NCBI GenBank assembly: GCA_036571765.1
Contig: BROE01000013.1
Span: forward strand, 16,551,025-16,615,024
Direction: 5' to 3'
Length of the DNA stretch: 64,000 nucleotides
From: Plecoglossus altivelis
Taxonomy: Eukaryota > Chordata > Actinopteri > Osmeriformes > Plecoglossidae
Shown: positions 1 to 13,600 of the stretch, one piece after another
How positions within the stretch are numbered: the first letter of the stretch is position 1
Layout: every line of letters starts with the position of its first letter
Made by a program: the position numbers and the translations under genes
The notes under the pieces: generated by a model
Told to the model about the DNA's origin: nothing
Databases searched by the model: none
The model's input: the letters and a program-made list of their open reading frames with translations, nothing else

Positions 1-194
1 TGTGAAGACGAGCGGTGTTTTCTATGGTTGGCTTGGAGACACGGCAGGCAAGGCAAGCAGCTAACTACTGACCTGAGCCTAAGTGAAAACATATTGGTCA
101 ACAGCCCAGCCACGAGCTGCCTGGTTATTACACAGAATACCAGTGAAAGAAACAGCAGCTCTCCATGCAGTCGTTATCACACAGCACCAAGCAG

Positions 195-215
195 CCCCCC
201 CCCCCCCCCCCCCCC
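195..215. repeat. poly-C tract
   Basis: There is an uninterrupted run of 21 C, followed by further C-rich sequence to about 236. It is a simple repeat and a likely place for length errors. Confidence 0.95.
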
Positions 216-236
216 TCCCCCAAACCCCCCCAACCC

Positions 237-3125
237 CACACACGCACACAACCCTGCCAAGAGGGAGGGGCTACCTGGGATAACCTTTTCTTCATCTCAT
301 CGAAAATACTTTGCCTGCAACTCCAAAACCTAACCTGATGACAAATGATAGGGGTGGGTAGGGGTGGAGGAGGGGGTGGAGGGTGGGAATAAATCATGAA
401 AGATTATAACGGTGCAAACAGCTGTTACAGCAAAGGGAAACAGTTATGCAACAATGGTGTCCCATGTGATGAAGCCCAACAGATCTGCCATAGGAGTGAA
501 CTTGTCTGGACTTAGAGTACACTCATACCGTAATCTAGTTTACCCATTTTGTTCACAGTAATCCCACATAGGAACCAGTTATGTACTTTTTTTGGTGTTG
601 ACAAAATAGAGCCAGCTAATTACTATATAGAAGGCCAGCAGATGCCAACAGGAGTGTATTATCAGATTAGAGAGTATTTTTATCGCAGATAATATCGCAA
701 GGTGCTGACATGGTGCTGTGGGAGAGGCACACAAACGAAATGTCCAGCTTAATGAGAGAAGGCTAAATGGCTATAAGCACATTATAACTCCAATTAATTC
801 ACACTGAGTCTGGATCTCTGACATTTCATCATTATTGCTTGAGTTAGGCAAGGGGCAAAACTGGAAATAGATATGATCGTATCCAGGGAAGGAATAAGTG
901 GACCAATGACTATGCGCCAGAGCATAACATTATCCTGGGATGAATCTGACCCTGGGTCAGTCTTTCTAGTTTTCATTTAGAACAACCTGGTTTCCTCACC
1001 TCACTGTGAATGTTTATGGAAAGATGACCATTAAGGTAATAATTAACTGTCAACGTATTTGGATATGATCTGCTCTCGAAGAAAGCTTACTATTGAAAGA
1101 AGCCTACTACTCATTAACTCAACAGCAGGTGGCTAAAACTAGGCGTAATCTTTAAGAGCCCAAAAACCCCATGGCTGCCTGCTGACTCATCCCAATGAAC
1201 AAGACTTCAGTCAGTCATGTACTTTAGGATGAGTTTTAGCACGGGCCAGAAACTGGCTCACTACAGGACAACCACCAGTGGAAGACGTTGCAGACATCAA
1301 ATAAAATACCTTCCTTTACCACCATGTTTTGTACAGCTAGGTTACAGTATGTAAACAACGGAACTATAACGAATATATTTGATAATCAAAAGGAACAAAA
1401 AAAACATCCCTGGTGTTTAAAAAAGGACATTTAACTAATGAGAGTGGATTCAAACACTGGTCAAAATGCAGAGTGACAGTAGGTCATGCAGCACCACGTG
1501 GAGAAGAGGAGATTGTCATTTGGGTTTGGCTGTGGAAACAAGCCCTGCAGAAAACTGAAATAATGGGTTCAGCTGCTGCATGATTAGAGGGATAGAGGGA
1601 GATGATCAAGGCCTCTGAGAGCCCTAGGGCCAGGACCTTCATCACTGCTGGGCACACAAGATGAAAAGAGGCTGTCTACAGCAGAGTAAACCAAAGAGAC
1701 AATACCCCATTTGGACGAATGTTTTATCTTAGCTAAGAGGCCAACCACTGAGTCCCAACCCTTTCCAGATATAGAATGCCTATTATACTTTTCTTTTTTT
1801 ACTGTTACACGACAAAAACAGGTAGGCCTACGAAACTCTGAAGTTCTTCAAAGAGTGCGCGGTGCGTGCTAGCCTACAAGTGTACAGTGAAACACAAACC
1901 AACTACACTCTGAAACAAACTGTATTTGTCAAGGCAGCTTTATATCAAATCCTTGTCTCGTTTAATGCTGTAGCTTTCGAAATATGTTGACTTATTTGTG
2001 GCCATTGTGATTTAGTTGGTATTGTAGCTAGCTATCCAATACTCGCTTAACTAATTTTAGAGTGCTTGTAACTCAAATACATTTACGTAAGGGACAGGTG
2101 ATTATCATTAAACAAGTGGTTTGCGAGGAAGGTTGAGGCTAGTTATTTAACCTACGGATAGGTCATGCAATGTAATAATAGAACTTAACGTTATCTGTCT
2201 GGTTAGCTAAGTAGAGTAGCCTACATGTCAGACTCTTGTCCCGTTGACTTGCTGTTAAGTGATTAATATAATATAGCTACCTCCGAACTCACTTGTTAGA
2301 GCTAGTTGTTGGAACAGTGACTAAGTTAGCTACCACGATAGCCAGCAACATACCAGTCATTCAAAACTAGACATTACATACTGTGGCTGTTCAATGTAGG
2401 CTAACTACCATACCTACTATGATAGATTTGCAACTCCGAAGAGTACAGTAATGTTTAGCAAACTACATACAGCAAGCATTATGTAGTGAGTGTAGCTAAG
2501 TGCAAAGCCTTTTGTTTACCGAGGGAGCGTACAGTTAGCTAGCTAGCCAGACTGGCTAACGAAACATTGCACAGGCTAGCTAACTAGCGAGCCTAGCTAG
2601 AAACGTTGGCTAGCGATGTTATTGAAAAGCTTTAGCATGCTAGCACTTCTGGGAGCCTATAACTAACGCGCTAGCTAGTTAAGCCTGATATGTCATCAAG
2701 CAAGACAGGCCCTACAGCTGCCTAATTCGCTTTTGACAAGCGAGCATCCTTGTTCTCTACCTAAGTTTCAACTAGTTTGAACTAAGGCAAACATCGCTCT
2801 AGCTAAGGCTGTACTAGTTGGAATGTGGCCTGTGTTGTTGTCAGGACCCGGTTTGGGTGTAATCCCTCACCTCTTTGGGTACGAGCTGGTTCTCTTCGCT
2901 GGGCACCATTTCCATTTGTGCGACAGTCAAACAGACATTTACCCAAGCTCGGAATGTCAGCGGGAATACTTTACGATGTTGAACAAATACATTATTTGTC
3001 TTTGTATAAATCCTGTGGATGTGGAGCTGAAGTCAAACTAATAAAAAACTTAGAATCAAAGTGATCGCAGTCAGCTACTTTCGTTCCACCACCTAAACAA
3101 CACAACCATCAATAGGAAGGAAAAA
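237..3125. other. intergenic stretch, no gene recognised
   Basis: I find no convincing exon on either strand; open frames are short and lack family resemblance. By human synteny (VAT1L, CLEC3A, WWOX in that order) wwox would be expected beyond the left edge, but I see no WW-domain or N-terminal wwox sequence here. The segment from about 2500 to 2700 is unusually rich in GCTAGC and TAGC words. Confidence 0.6.
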
Positions 3126-3192
3126 ATGGCCGGTCTTCAATTACGCGAGACTTCTGAGAGAAGCCTTCAGCGTCACATCGCTAAAGAAACTG
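3126..3192 (+). CDS. possible orphan first coding exon
   Basis: An ATG in a good context (AAAAAATGG) opens 22 codons that begin MAGLQLRETSERS and end at a plausible donor, G|GTAACG. I do not recognise the peptide. No matching second exon was found on the plus strand, and downstream the minus strand is used by clec3a. It could be the first exon of an unknown gene, or chance. Confidence 0.2.
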
Positions 3193-3652
3193 GTAACGTC
3201 CTATAGCTCAGCGTCCTAACAAACATGTCACCTGTGATGATGAATTACCTTCATAATAATCTTGTGATGTGTTTTCGTATCTATCATGAAACCTGAACTG
3301 TTAAAGAGCAGAAGGACACATTTACAAATGTTTGATTATGATTTCATTATGGTGAAAGTATGAATGACCTCAAGTGGTATCATACCCGATATGTAGTTTT
3401 AACAGTAGCCTATCAGATATGTTCCTATGCTTAATGTTTAATACTTACTGTCATTTTCTATTAATCATTTTACATTTCAAAGCAACCCATAGTTGTTGTT
3501 AGATACATACAGAATTATGAGACCTTGAGAACCTTGATCAGAAAGGTGCATTCAAAATATTTGCAAGCCAGTGTTTGAATATTTCCAATGTGTTTTAATA
3601 GCCAGCATAAATTATCAACAACCCTCTGGCGTTTAATGTTGGAGCCTTGATG

Positions 3653-4962
3653 TTATGGAATGATGTATTCACAGATGTATTTTTTCTGACTGCGGCAAAC
3701 CTCATCGTACCATTTCCCCTGTGCTACCACGGAGAGCACAGCACAGCTCTCCCTCTTAGTCCCCGTGGGCTGCTTCTTGGAACGGTCCCAGTTGAAGTAG
3801 CTGATGGGCATGCTGTTGACATCCACGTACTGGCCTTCCTTCACAATGTCTGCAACGCCAATCCAGAAGTCCTTGGATCCTGGGGCGCTCCTCTGTGCAT
3901 AGTCTCTCAGGTCGTTGTTTTCGTTGAGGTCCCGCGGGGTGGCAAGGGTTCCACCCTGGGCGATGCAGTCTTCATTGGCCTCATGGTAGTGCTTGGGTTC
4001 CTCAATGGTCAGATAACACTTCCTGTGAGCTTTGATGCCACGAAGACACACTGACAACAGAGGACAACAACAGTGTACAGCATTTCAACAACAGAAAAAC
4101 AAGAACTTATTATGAACATCCATCACGAATAATTGGTCATCTCAATGGCTTTCTCAGCTTGAGGCTTTTGTACTTAATATCCTTACCATAACTGGTACTA
4201 CTCAGAAACTCCTGCCCTCTAGTGGTAACTGGTGACTGCACCCATTGATAACAGAGGAAAGCAACTTTTTTGGCAGGGAAATGTATAGTGACCAACAGTC
4301 CATAACATGATCCTCTGGTGGAGTCAAAATCACAACTACTAAAAGAGAAAATCCCCCAAAATGTGTGAATTAATTCATCCATAATTTTTTTTTACTCTCA
4401 AGTACACAATTTAAATAATTATCGAATACAACGGTCACATCCATCTATAAAAGGCATTCCATGGGAAAGGATTTTAGCGAAATTCAAAAGACGCACACAC
4501 GTCTGTTTTGTCTCCTCCGTGAGGCATTCCTCCCCTCCCCACTTCCTCACCCCTCAACCCTCACCCAGCCATCGAGCAGCGTGTGAGCGCAGCCAGCTCA
4601 GCAGTACTCTACCTGTCTGCAGAGCCTGAATCTCCTTCAGAGAGTTCACCTCTTGCCATAGTTTCTCCAGCTGGGACTTCACATCATCCTCGTCTCTCCC
4701 CAGATCTCAACAGAAAAGTACAGAGTGAGATAGCTATGCTAAATCAGCACTGAGAGCAAAGGGTCTAGTGAGTGGAGCGTCTGTGTGTTTGGGTGTGTGT
4801 GTGTGTGTTCCGGCTTGTTGAAGTCGTGGGTACAGAATGGTTACCTCTCTGTCGGGCTCGCACAGCCTTCCTGGCGCGAGACGGGCTGCTGTAGCCATGT
4901 TGAAGCAAGGACAGGCAAAGAACCAGAAAGATGGGGAGGAGCAGGTAGACAGGACGTGCCAT
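3653..4962 (-). CDS. clec3a: C-type lectin domain family 3 member A
   Basis: There are three coding exons: 4962-4845, 4705-4613 and 4050-3653, joined in phases 1 and 1, giving 202 residues (human CLEC3A 197). Residues 1-25 (MARPVYLLLPIFLVL...) are a signal peptide, followed by a basic stretch. Exon 2 is a short heptad segment (QLEKLWQEVNSLKEIQALQT), the trimerising coiled coil of the tetranectin group. Exon 3 is the whole C-type lectin fold, from VCLRG to CEYIIP, with the WIG and Cys framework. The loop corresponding to the sugar-binding QPD/EPN motif reads QPT, so calcium-dependent sugar binding may be weak; this is inference. The family is secreted into cartilage and other matrix. The start has a TATA box about 85 bp upstream. 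The neighbour vat1l is also its neighbour in human, which supports orthology. Confidence 0.93.
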
Positions 4963-5046
4963 GCTTGAGGCCAGCAAGATCCCACCAGAAGCCGTAACAC
5001 TCTTTAAAACAGTGACAGAGGAGGCCAACCTCTATGTGCAGCACCA

Positions 5047-5096
5047 TATATATACAGCCACTCTGTTTGCTTCCCCAGGACCTCGCCACCTATTGG
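5047..5096 (-). promoter_or_regulatory. clec3a: core promoter of clec3a (TATA plus CCAAT)
   Basis: On the minus strand a TATATATA box lies at 5054-5047 and a CCAAT box at 5096-5092, about 45 bp apart. A start site about 30 bp below the TATA box would give a 5' leader near 60 nt before the ATG at 4962. The spacing is textbook for a tissue-specific promoter. Only sequence supports it. Confidence 0.55.
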
Positions 5097-5099
5097 TTC

Positions 5100-7687
5100 A
5101 CACTATGTAACTTTGGGGCTTTTTTCAAGCATCAGTGGGGCTTAAAAAACCATTGGGGAGAGTGACAACAACGATGTCCCTGTCTCTAGTCATTCATAAA
5201 TATTTACCTGGGACAAGGTGGAATTCATTTAGGGAGTTTCCTTTCATTTAACCAACAAGCTGTATTTTCTTTAACTGCAAATATATACTACAGAATGTTC
5301 TGTAAAAAGTGCCGTGTTGAAGGGTATTTTGTACACGCTAAATACATTCTGTAAGATTTGAAAAGGCCTCGACAGCTGGATCCAAGTGGAGGCTCAGGCC
5401 ACAGGTAAAGAGTACAGGTGAGATATCAAAAATAAGAACAGCACTTCTGCTAACCCTTACCCATATCATGTATTTCAATAAAAATACAGTTGTGAGTTGC
5501 ATAATCCTTGTCAACAGAGTAGCCAAGGAAGTCCAGCTCCCCTGCTCCAGTGTAGGGGAGGCTATTTTTAGAGTGTGATGCTGAGTAGATGGAGGAAGAG
5601 AGGTGCGGTGTGAGAAGAAGCATTTAGGAGCAAGCCCCAGGGGCATGGCAGAGACTTCCTAGCAGAGTCGCAGGAACACTCTCTTCAACACAAAACCGTT
5701 TTGCACAGGCTAAATAGTGGTTCATTTCCAAGATGACACATTATAGTGGATGAGTATTGAATACAAATGTTTGGCTGTGACAGAATTGACAAAAATGGTA
5801 ATAATGTGTTCATTTTGAGAAGGGGCATGGGAGGCTGTGAATGATGGTTAAATATCCTTGACCCAAAACTGACAAATCACAGCAAGAAAAACACAAACCG
5901 TCCAAAGTGCTCTACATAGAATGTATAGAATGTATTCATGTAAACAAAACTGGACTTCTACATACAGTACAGCATAACATAACACTAATACCAACAGGTA
6001 AACAACATCTCCATCTACTAGCAGGCTGCATTTTCACTACATTGTTTCGTTTGTATTTCTTTTAACATTTTTTTTATTTACTTTTTTTTACTTTTAAGGC
6101 GTGTTATCTATTCATCATAATGACTTGGCAATACACACACACGTACAAAACTTCAAGTTACTCTACATTCCAGACCAGGATGACACAGGAATACAAAAGA
6201 CAGTCAAGATGAACTAACCCAGATGCTTTTCATAGATTTGATTTGAAGACTAGAATGAGTGTGGGACATCTGTGAAACACTAGTAGCTTTCCTTATCGTT
6301 GTACTACTTTACAATCAACCTCTAAAGAGATTCATATGAACCGCATCCCTACTTATGTAGTAGCTCAACTGTGTTAACAATACTGCTTTTCTGAACACGA
6401 CATCGGCTTTTCTGTTCAGTGAAGCTCTCTCTCAGTGGAATTCACTTGATGAGCATTGGACACAACACACAGGCACTAGCAGGTAAACATGGCACGGCTC
6501 CTTACACACATGCAAAATAATGTTGACCCAAAAGACTTCTCATCCTTGCCTGACCACTACACTGCCCACTTATTTCAATGTACTGTCTATGAATATGGGG
6601 GCCCAATCCTAAATTGATATGACTGTAAAATGATATTACATGCAATGTTTTTATATTAGCCAGCAGTAGAACCTCTGGATTCAGACTGAATTATGGATTC
6701 CGATGACTAGTGTCTATGTAATGGATACTTTTCAATAACATATCCTCCGCAAGACAACTGGAAACTTGTAGCTCAAAGGCACTGGTGATTCATGTCGGTA
6801 CTGGAAAAGGACTGGTCCCTGATGATTAGGTCAACACATTAAACAGCATTTGAACAGTGGAATATTCTAGGTCCTCTCCTACCTCACAGACCTTTAAAGT
6901 GAGTGGAAGAAGGGGGAAGAAAGTGGCAAATGGCATTCTGGAGGGACTTTTTAGAACAATGGCAGCAAGTAGAGGGAATACTGCGATCTGCCCTGAAGCA
7001 GATGCAACTTGCGTATTCAGTGGCATAGTGAGTGAAAACCTATTTCAATAGCAAGTCATCATAATACAGAGGAAAGCAAAACAGAGGTATAGAGCTAGGT
7101 TTGCTTATTTCCCCTCTCCTTTCCATCCAGCAAAATCTGAGAGCAAGGCAATCTTCTTTGAATGATGTCTTTGACGCATTCAATGTCTCTCACCGTACTC
7201 TTTCACTTTTTTTCTTTAACCGAACGTTACTCTCTAATAGCCACTTAATAAAGCAACCACTTGTAAACACTTTCCATTCCTAATTGCTGGTTACTTGCTA
7301 GAATTGCAACAGGAAGCAAAGAATACCCAAGAGCTTGCCTCCAAATCTGAAGCATCTCTCAAGCACTGTTTTGGTCCGCGAGAAAGTATTCATCATAATA
7401 CTGCATGAAAATAGCACTTAAGCTAATTTTACAACCACAATGTTGTGTTAACACAGTTTGTTTTCATACCGTTTCTCCACACGTTACAAACCAAATGGCA
7501 GAGACAGACATTGGATGGACGGACGGACACACACGCGGACACACACAAACACACACGCACACACACACACTGTACAGTTTGAGTTGATGACGGTTGGTTG
7601 TGATGCAGGGGAATCTGTGGTGGTACGACTGTCCTCCGCTGCTCCATCGATGAGGGGGCCCAGCAGGCTACAGTGCAGAGCCTGGTC
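5100..7687. other. clec3a-vat1l intergenic region including the vat1l 3' UTR
   Basis: No exon was recognised. The part next to 7687 must hold the 3' UTR of vat1l, which is transcribed leftward and includes the CA repeat at 7530-7571. A possible AATAAA on the minus strand lies at 6078-6073, which would give a UTR of about 1.6 kb. The real end is not known. Confidence 0.5.
7530..7571. repeat. CA-rich microsatellite
   Basis: CA/ACAC-rich simple repeat in the predicted 3' UTR of vat1l. Confidence 0.85.
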
Positions 7688-10600
7688 TTACTGGATAAAG
7701 GGCATGCGCTCCTTGTTGTCAATGTCCCCCTCGTGCTCCTCCTCCTCCTCCCCGGCCTCGCTGGTCTCTGTGCTGTCATTGGCCATCTACGCAGAAATAG
7801 CTCAGCATCATCTCTCCATGCAGCCTAACTCAGCTCCAGAAACACAGGCAGACTAGAACTAACATTGCTGTTGATTGACCATGGTTAACATCAAAGCCAA
7901 CTGCTGTTACCGTGACAATATTCATCAAACTACTGGTGCTCATGGGTAAGTGAACTTCTGTAAATAGTCATAACATTGCATTAAAACACCTTTGTTTAGA
8001 TTTTGTTCATGTTTGCCTCGCTGAGCACAAAGAGGTTTGACGTTGCAGAGTCACCATGGAAACCAATGTTGACATTTTGTTCATTGTTAAAAGGTTTTGT
8101 CTTATCTAGGCAACGATGTTGCTCTCTGCCCATGTCACACTGATTTCAAAAAAGACAAAAAGTAATTGCAACAGCACAGCAATCGCATGACAAACACAGC
8201 ACGGCCGTTCATGCAGTCTTTACCTGACTCGTTCAGTGTTCTTTTGACCATGTTTATTAAAGCTTAAATGTACACTCACTAACGGTGTAGGGGACTTCTC
8301 GACATCCAAAATTAGTTTTCCTATGTTTCCCCGGTCATGAATCCTCTGCATTGCTTCCTTTACCTGGGATATAAATACATGAACGCATGAATCAACACAC
8401 CAATACATACAGCACATATCTACACAATTCAACAGGTTCTCTCTTTAAGTGGTAAGTATGCAGTTCAAGTTGTTGTACATGAGGTGGCAGCACTGACAAA
8501 GATAGCAAAACAGTGATTTAGTTACGGGAAGAAACAAGAGGAGACAAAGACATCCTTCAGGTGAGTTCAGAACATTAGAATTCCATTGAGAACCATCTAG
8601 AATGATTTGGATCTAATTCTAATCTAATATTATCTCAGAGGGGGCAAGTTTAAAACATCCAGATTCTTGACTTTATAGGTGTTCAGTACATGTACCAAAC
8701 AACCTCACAACTGAGGTTGTTAGGATGTAAATTAATAGTCAATTGGCATAAAAGTGTTGAAAATTATTTCAGGAGACTGAATGTAAGTAAACAAGTGTGT
8801 GATTCGGAGTCGGAACGTGTTGAAAGTTGCCACCTGAGTGGCTACAAGGATGAAGGTCATGTTCTCAAATGTTACAGACTGTTCATTCTGCAGTTTGGAC
8901 ATGCTCAAAACGTAAGAAATATGAAGCAGATGTATAGATGAAGACATCCAGTACTTAGTCTGCCGTCTTAATGAATCACAAAATATGAGGTTAGTGTTTA
9001 ACCCTGCCAAACATGGGATGTGAACAAAAGCCTACAAGTACCAAGAGAATCCTATTCAATGTCACAACAGTTAAGAGGTGGCATTTGTGGGAGTTGACAT
9101 TCCACAAGACGACGGCTGCAGTGATGGAAAAGAACTCCGAACACAAGTGTCCTTTTCCAAGCCAGACACTGATTAGTCAATGCCTACAGTTCCCATAATT
9201 CCACACCCCTTGGCCTTGACTTACAGACATTGACCTGTGTCAAATAAGTTGTTAGCTTGCAGCTTATCATCTGATTCCTGGTGAGAGTTGACAGGTTCGA
9301 GCTGACTCTAAATACATTTCTGAGCAATATTTCACTGAAAGCCACAGACCAGAATACTATCCAAATCCTCTATCTCGATGCCATTCAGACTGGGAGCCAG
9401 TGTGTTGGGCTGCAACAGTAAGTATACGTGGACATGAGAGATGCTGCCATAAACACACGTATTAGGCAGCCTCTTCATTCTTTCTACCAATGGTTCGTAG
9501 TTCTCTGGTTGACATTGTTCGTTATCATGTTTATCTCTCACAGCAGACCAAACTGTGTCCTTCCTGTAAACAGCCTTTGGACAAGCTGGTAAGCTGATGG
9601 GCGAAACGGGTACCTCGCCATTCACTGCAGTTTGCCCCACTGTGCCTGTCAAGGTTCACATTGCCTGCGCTATGAGGGTGATTGCTGCAGTATGAATCTA
9701 CTACTGTGGCCTATAGCGACGTGAGCGAGCAGTCAATTACGTTGTTGAAAGCAGTTATTTACCACATCTATGCAGGCATATATTGCATTCTTCCCCGTCT
9801 GAGTACTGGCAAAATTGACTTTGAAATGTAGCTGAAAAGAGACAGCGAGCACTCATGAAAATGATAAACACACAATATGTTTTGTACATTTTTCAAAGGT
9901 TGCGATACTTCCATTTGTTTTCAGATGTATTCCTTTTCCTCAAGGGTTCATAGTTATTCAAATTAGTCACAGGTTTATGTCAACATACACATTTTTCTTT
10001 TAGTTCTTCACAGGATACAACCAGGCATTCATTGTATTCTATCAACGAAGCCTAATGGGCTCTATTACTATAATAGGTCAGTCGTGTTTTATTATGTATT
10101 ATTCATAATGAATGAACCAATTAATAGATGTGTCTTTTGTACTTAAGAAAAACGAAGGAAATGGCTTTAAGGCAGAATGTTGAACTACAGGGAATTCACA
10201 AAAACTAAGGACTCCCATTTTGGAGTAGTCTACTTTGGTGAGCTGGATTTGAGTCACGTATTCTAACTCTGATATGTGCCGTTCAATAGAATTAGATTGA
10301 ATCCCTGTGAAATGTCTTCTACAATTCCAACAGAAAATACATCCTGTATAATTTGGTGTGAGATTGCCACTATTATATTTTCTCTTTTGTTAAAAAAACT
10401 CAGAGAAAGGTTTTGTGTGTTTGTCAGACACATGCAGGTTATGTTGAAAAGAGTAAGGCTGTGCGTTCATTGGTTTTCCTTTTTTGTGTTAGAGCGCATT
10501 GTGATATGATGAACATACATGTCTACTGTTATATTCATAATGTGCCAGCATTGTCATGATGAATGGTATTATATTCATTGGAAAGGTTAACATGATTACT

Positions 10601-13600
10601 CTACCTGTGCTATTCGTTATTACTCTCCTGGGTCTAATTCATCGCAACATGGGGAAAGTTCAGTCCAATACAAATGACAACAGCTAATGTCAGGAAATGA
10701 TTTCCTCATTACAGAAAACAAAGGCAGCACACGGAATGCCTCTTTGTGACGATGACATTGTTTAAAAAAAACATTTACACGTGCATGGGAATGACGCAAT
10801 CCACATGAAGGGCAAAAGTGGGTCAGGGCACTAAACTAACAATGACGGGGAGGTTTGCGTTTGCGAGCTGGTAGGGGCTTTATTGTACCGCAGGCACCTC
10901 CCCAGGAACCAGTAATGAGGATCTGCCCCAGTCTTAGCTGTGGGCCCCTGGAGTGAAGCCTGTATGGGACACACGGCACCTCCACTGCTCTGCTCTCCAC
11001 CAAGTTACTTTGAACAGGACAACCAACTCTTCTCTAGCGCAAAACAGCACGAGTAACCAGCCATCACCTTTCCCTCTTGCAAGCAAACAATGTCCAACTC
11101 CACTACATCTCCGCCATCGTTGTCACACTCCAAAACATACTTTCATCAACTCCTCGTTTTCCACTCCCTAGTCACTCCTTGACACACACACCCTCCTTCC
11201 AAACCAGAATGGTTGGACAGGGTCAGCATTTGCACTAACCCCCCCCCCCCCCCCCCCCCAGATTTCTACTCCCACACACTCAAGCAGTGGGCTGTCTGTT
11301 CACAAGCTTGCCAGGCTGTCTGCCTGCCAGCCTGTCTGCCAGCCAGCCTGTCTGCCAGGCAGCTTGTCTGTCTGTCCGGATGTGTGCCCACACACCACTC
11401 CACTATAATGAATGTTGATGAATCTTTTTATGGTCTTGATTTTAGAGGACAGCTAACATGTCTTGCCTAAGTTCACTTACAACACACAGAGAAAGTTGCT
11501 GGTTCATCGTCAGTTGGAAGGGAGCACTGATACAGGGTATTTTCTGAAGACACTACTCTTTAATACGTGCTATGATTGGTCACATAACACTGCACTAGTC
11601 CTTTCTGAGGACCACCTCTCAAGGACCACCTCTTTCACAAGTTCCTGTAGAAGATTTCCAAATCTACAAGGTGTTATGTTTGTCAATAAATACATTAGGA
11701 ACATTTCACTAAGGCCCTCGCAGACATGGCTAACAGAAAAATGCAATCCCGATCTTGCGGTGGTCTATCAATTTATTCAATCATAAACACAGCTTCCATC
11801 AGATATCTCTGAAATCATTTGGACATTGCATGTGTGCAGGTCTCAATGTTGTGGGAGACTGTGGATTACCAGCTATGCTAAGTCACACGTTAGCAGATGA
11901 CATCCTATGGTCCTTTCTAAGATCTGTGGTCAGTTGATGGAAGACTTGGCCTTTTTCAGTAAGCAGCGGTAATGTGAATGCTTAGCAGGGAACCGCTCCT
12001 CTCAAATCAATAGAGGCAGTTCCTTAATGACCAGATATCTTCCCCTGCACCGAGAACACCTGACACTGTCCCATTTCACACACACACAAACACGCACACA
12101 GGAGATATATATATACTGTATATGTATACACGTACACACACACACACGCACTCGCACACACACACACACACTGTTGGTAACAGCAGAATCCTGCTACTTA
12201 TTATTGGAAAGTGGCGAAGCTGATCTAAATGCCATGAAAATCATGAAGGAATCTTAATCAAGTCAGTAGCTAAAGCTAAAGCAAGCAGGGACAATCTAAT
12301 TGTCCCTGGGTTGAATCAAATGCCTCCTTTAAGTAGTTTACAATGGCCAGAGCGTCTGTCTGGGCCGCTTTCACACTATTGTTCCTCAGAAAAGGGTTAC
12401 CACTGAACATTCTGGCAGGGCTGTGGTAGATGTAGATGAACCTGTGAAGATTTCGCTTTAAAAAGTGGACTATAACATAACAGGGCTTCTGATAAACAGT
12501 GGGCCAGGACTACTGTGTATTATTTACCACAAAAATAACATCAACGGTTGTGACAGCAGTTGATATCTGTTCTGTGAAAATGAATAATGTTGTTGAATGA
12601 GTCTAACTCTCCTGAGCTCCCAAACATAAGGCACAATGCCCTCGCAGTTGATACTCGGAATTCATTTAGAAAATAAGGTATTTAGTCTGAAGCGTGTCTT
12701 CAGAATGGCAAGAGGGGGAAAATAATGCATTCTCTTTATGTACTAATTTATTTATTTCGGTATTGTGCTGAAATAAAAATAATTCTGCAGCTTGGAGATA
12801 CATCAAAAAAGATGAAATAAATAAAGTACTGCATTTTTGTCTCTGTCTCTAAAAAAATGCCTGGAAGTATACAGAGATTTGTATGAATCTACCTCACACA
12901 GAAAAAATCTGAGTCATCCCCATTTTTATCTCCAACAACAATTACACAAGAACACAAGTTCATGCTCCAGCCCTGGACATACCAGGGTCTTTCAGATCCT
13001 TCTAGCCTTAATGACAACATCCAGCCAGAGTTCTGTGTCCTTTACAGAGCCTCAGCCAGGTCTTTGTCAGGTGGAGAGTGATTACCTCAGCCAGCACAAC
13101 CAAGGCCAAGATCACGAAACATTTGGACCAATTACAGTGTCCATCTGAAAAGCCGCAGGAGCCCCAGCAAACGAGGGTTGAGTGGGTGAAAACAACCATT
13201 TTCCTCTCTGCCATAAACAGACATTGTAAAGCTGCAAGGGTAAAGGCTGCAACAATTAATTTGTGCAGGGGATCTTGCTGCATAGCATGCACACTGGGAA
13301 CAGTGTGCCAATCCTGTCTCTACCAGAGATCCCAGCAAATCAAACATGGCACTCTCAGTATGCAGCCTGGCCGTCTCAGCGGAGTGGTCAGTGAGACAGC
13401 CTGGTCACTGTCCTGACACTGCGGCCTTTGCCGAGGTCTGCCACGCGTTCTGCTGCCACGTTTACCACGTTCCAGAGCTCGGGCCGACGTTTCCATGGCA
13501 ACGTGACCAAGCTTGGCAGGGTGTGGAGATGTCAGAGCTGGAGTGATGTACGTCGGGCTGATTCTGCAGCAGAGCACATGACAGGAGATGACAGTGTAGA

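Noticed and set aside
128..397. Gly/Pro-rich small frames near the left edge
   Set aside because: They arise from the poly-C/poly-G tract and have no exon features.
1..3600. wwox first exons, expected by synteny
   Set aside because: No WW-domain or wwox N-terminal sequence was found on either strand.
3647..4054. 135-codon frame on the plus strand
   Set aside because: It is antisense to clec3a exon 3, whose lectin motifs and splice sites are clear.
9332..9652. 106-codon frame in vat1l intron 7
   Set aside because: No recognised domain, no supporting splice sites, and it lies in repeat-rich intronic DNA.
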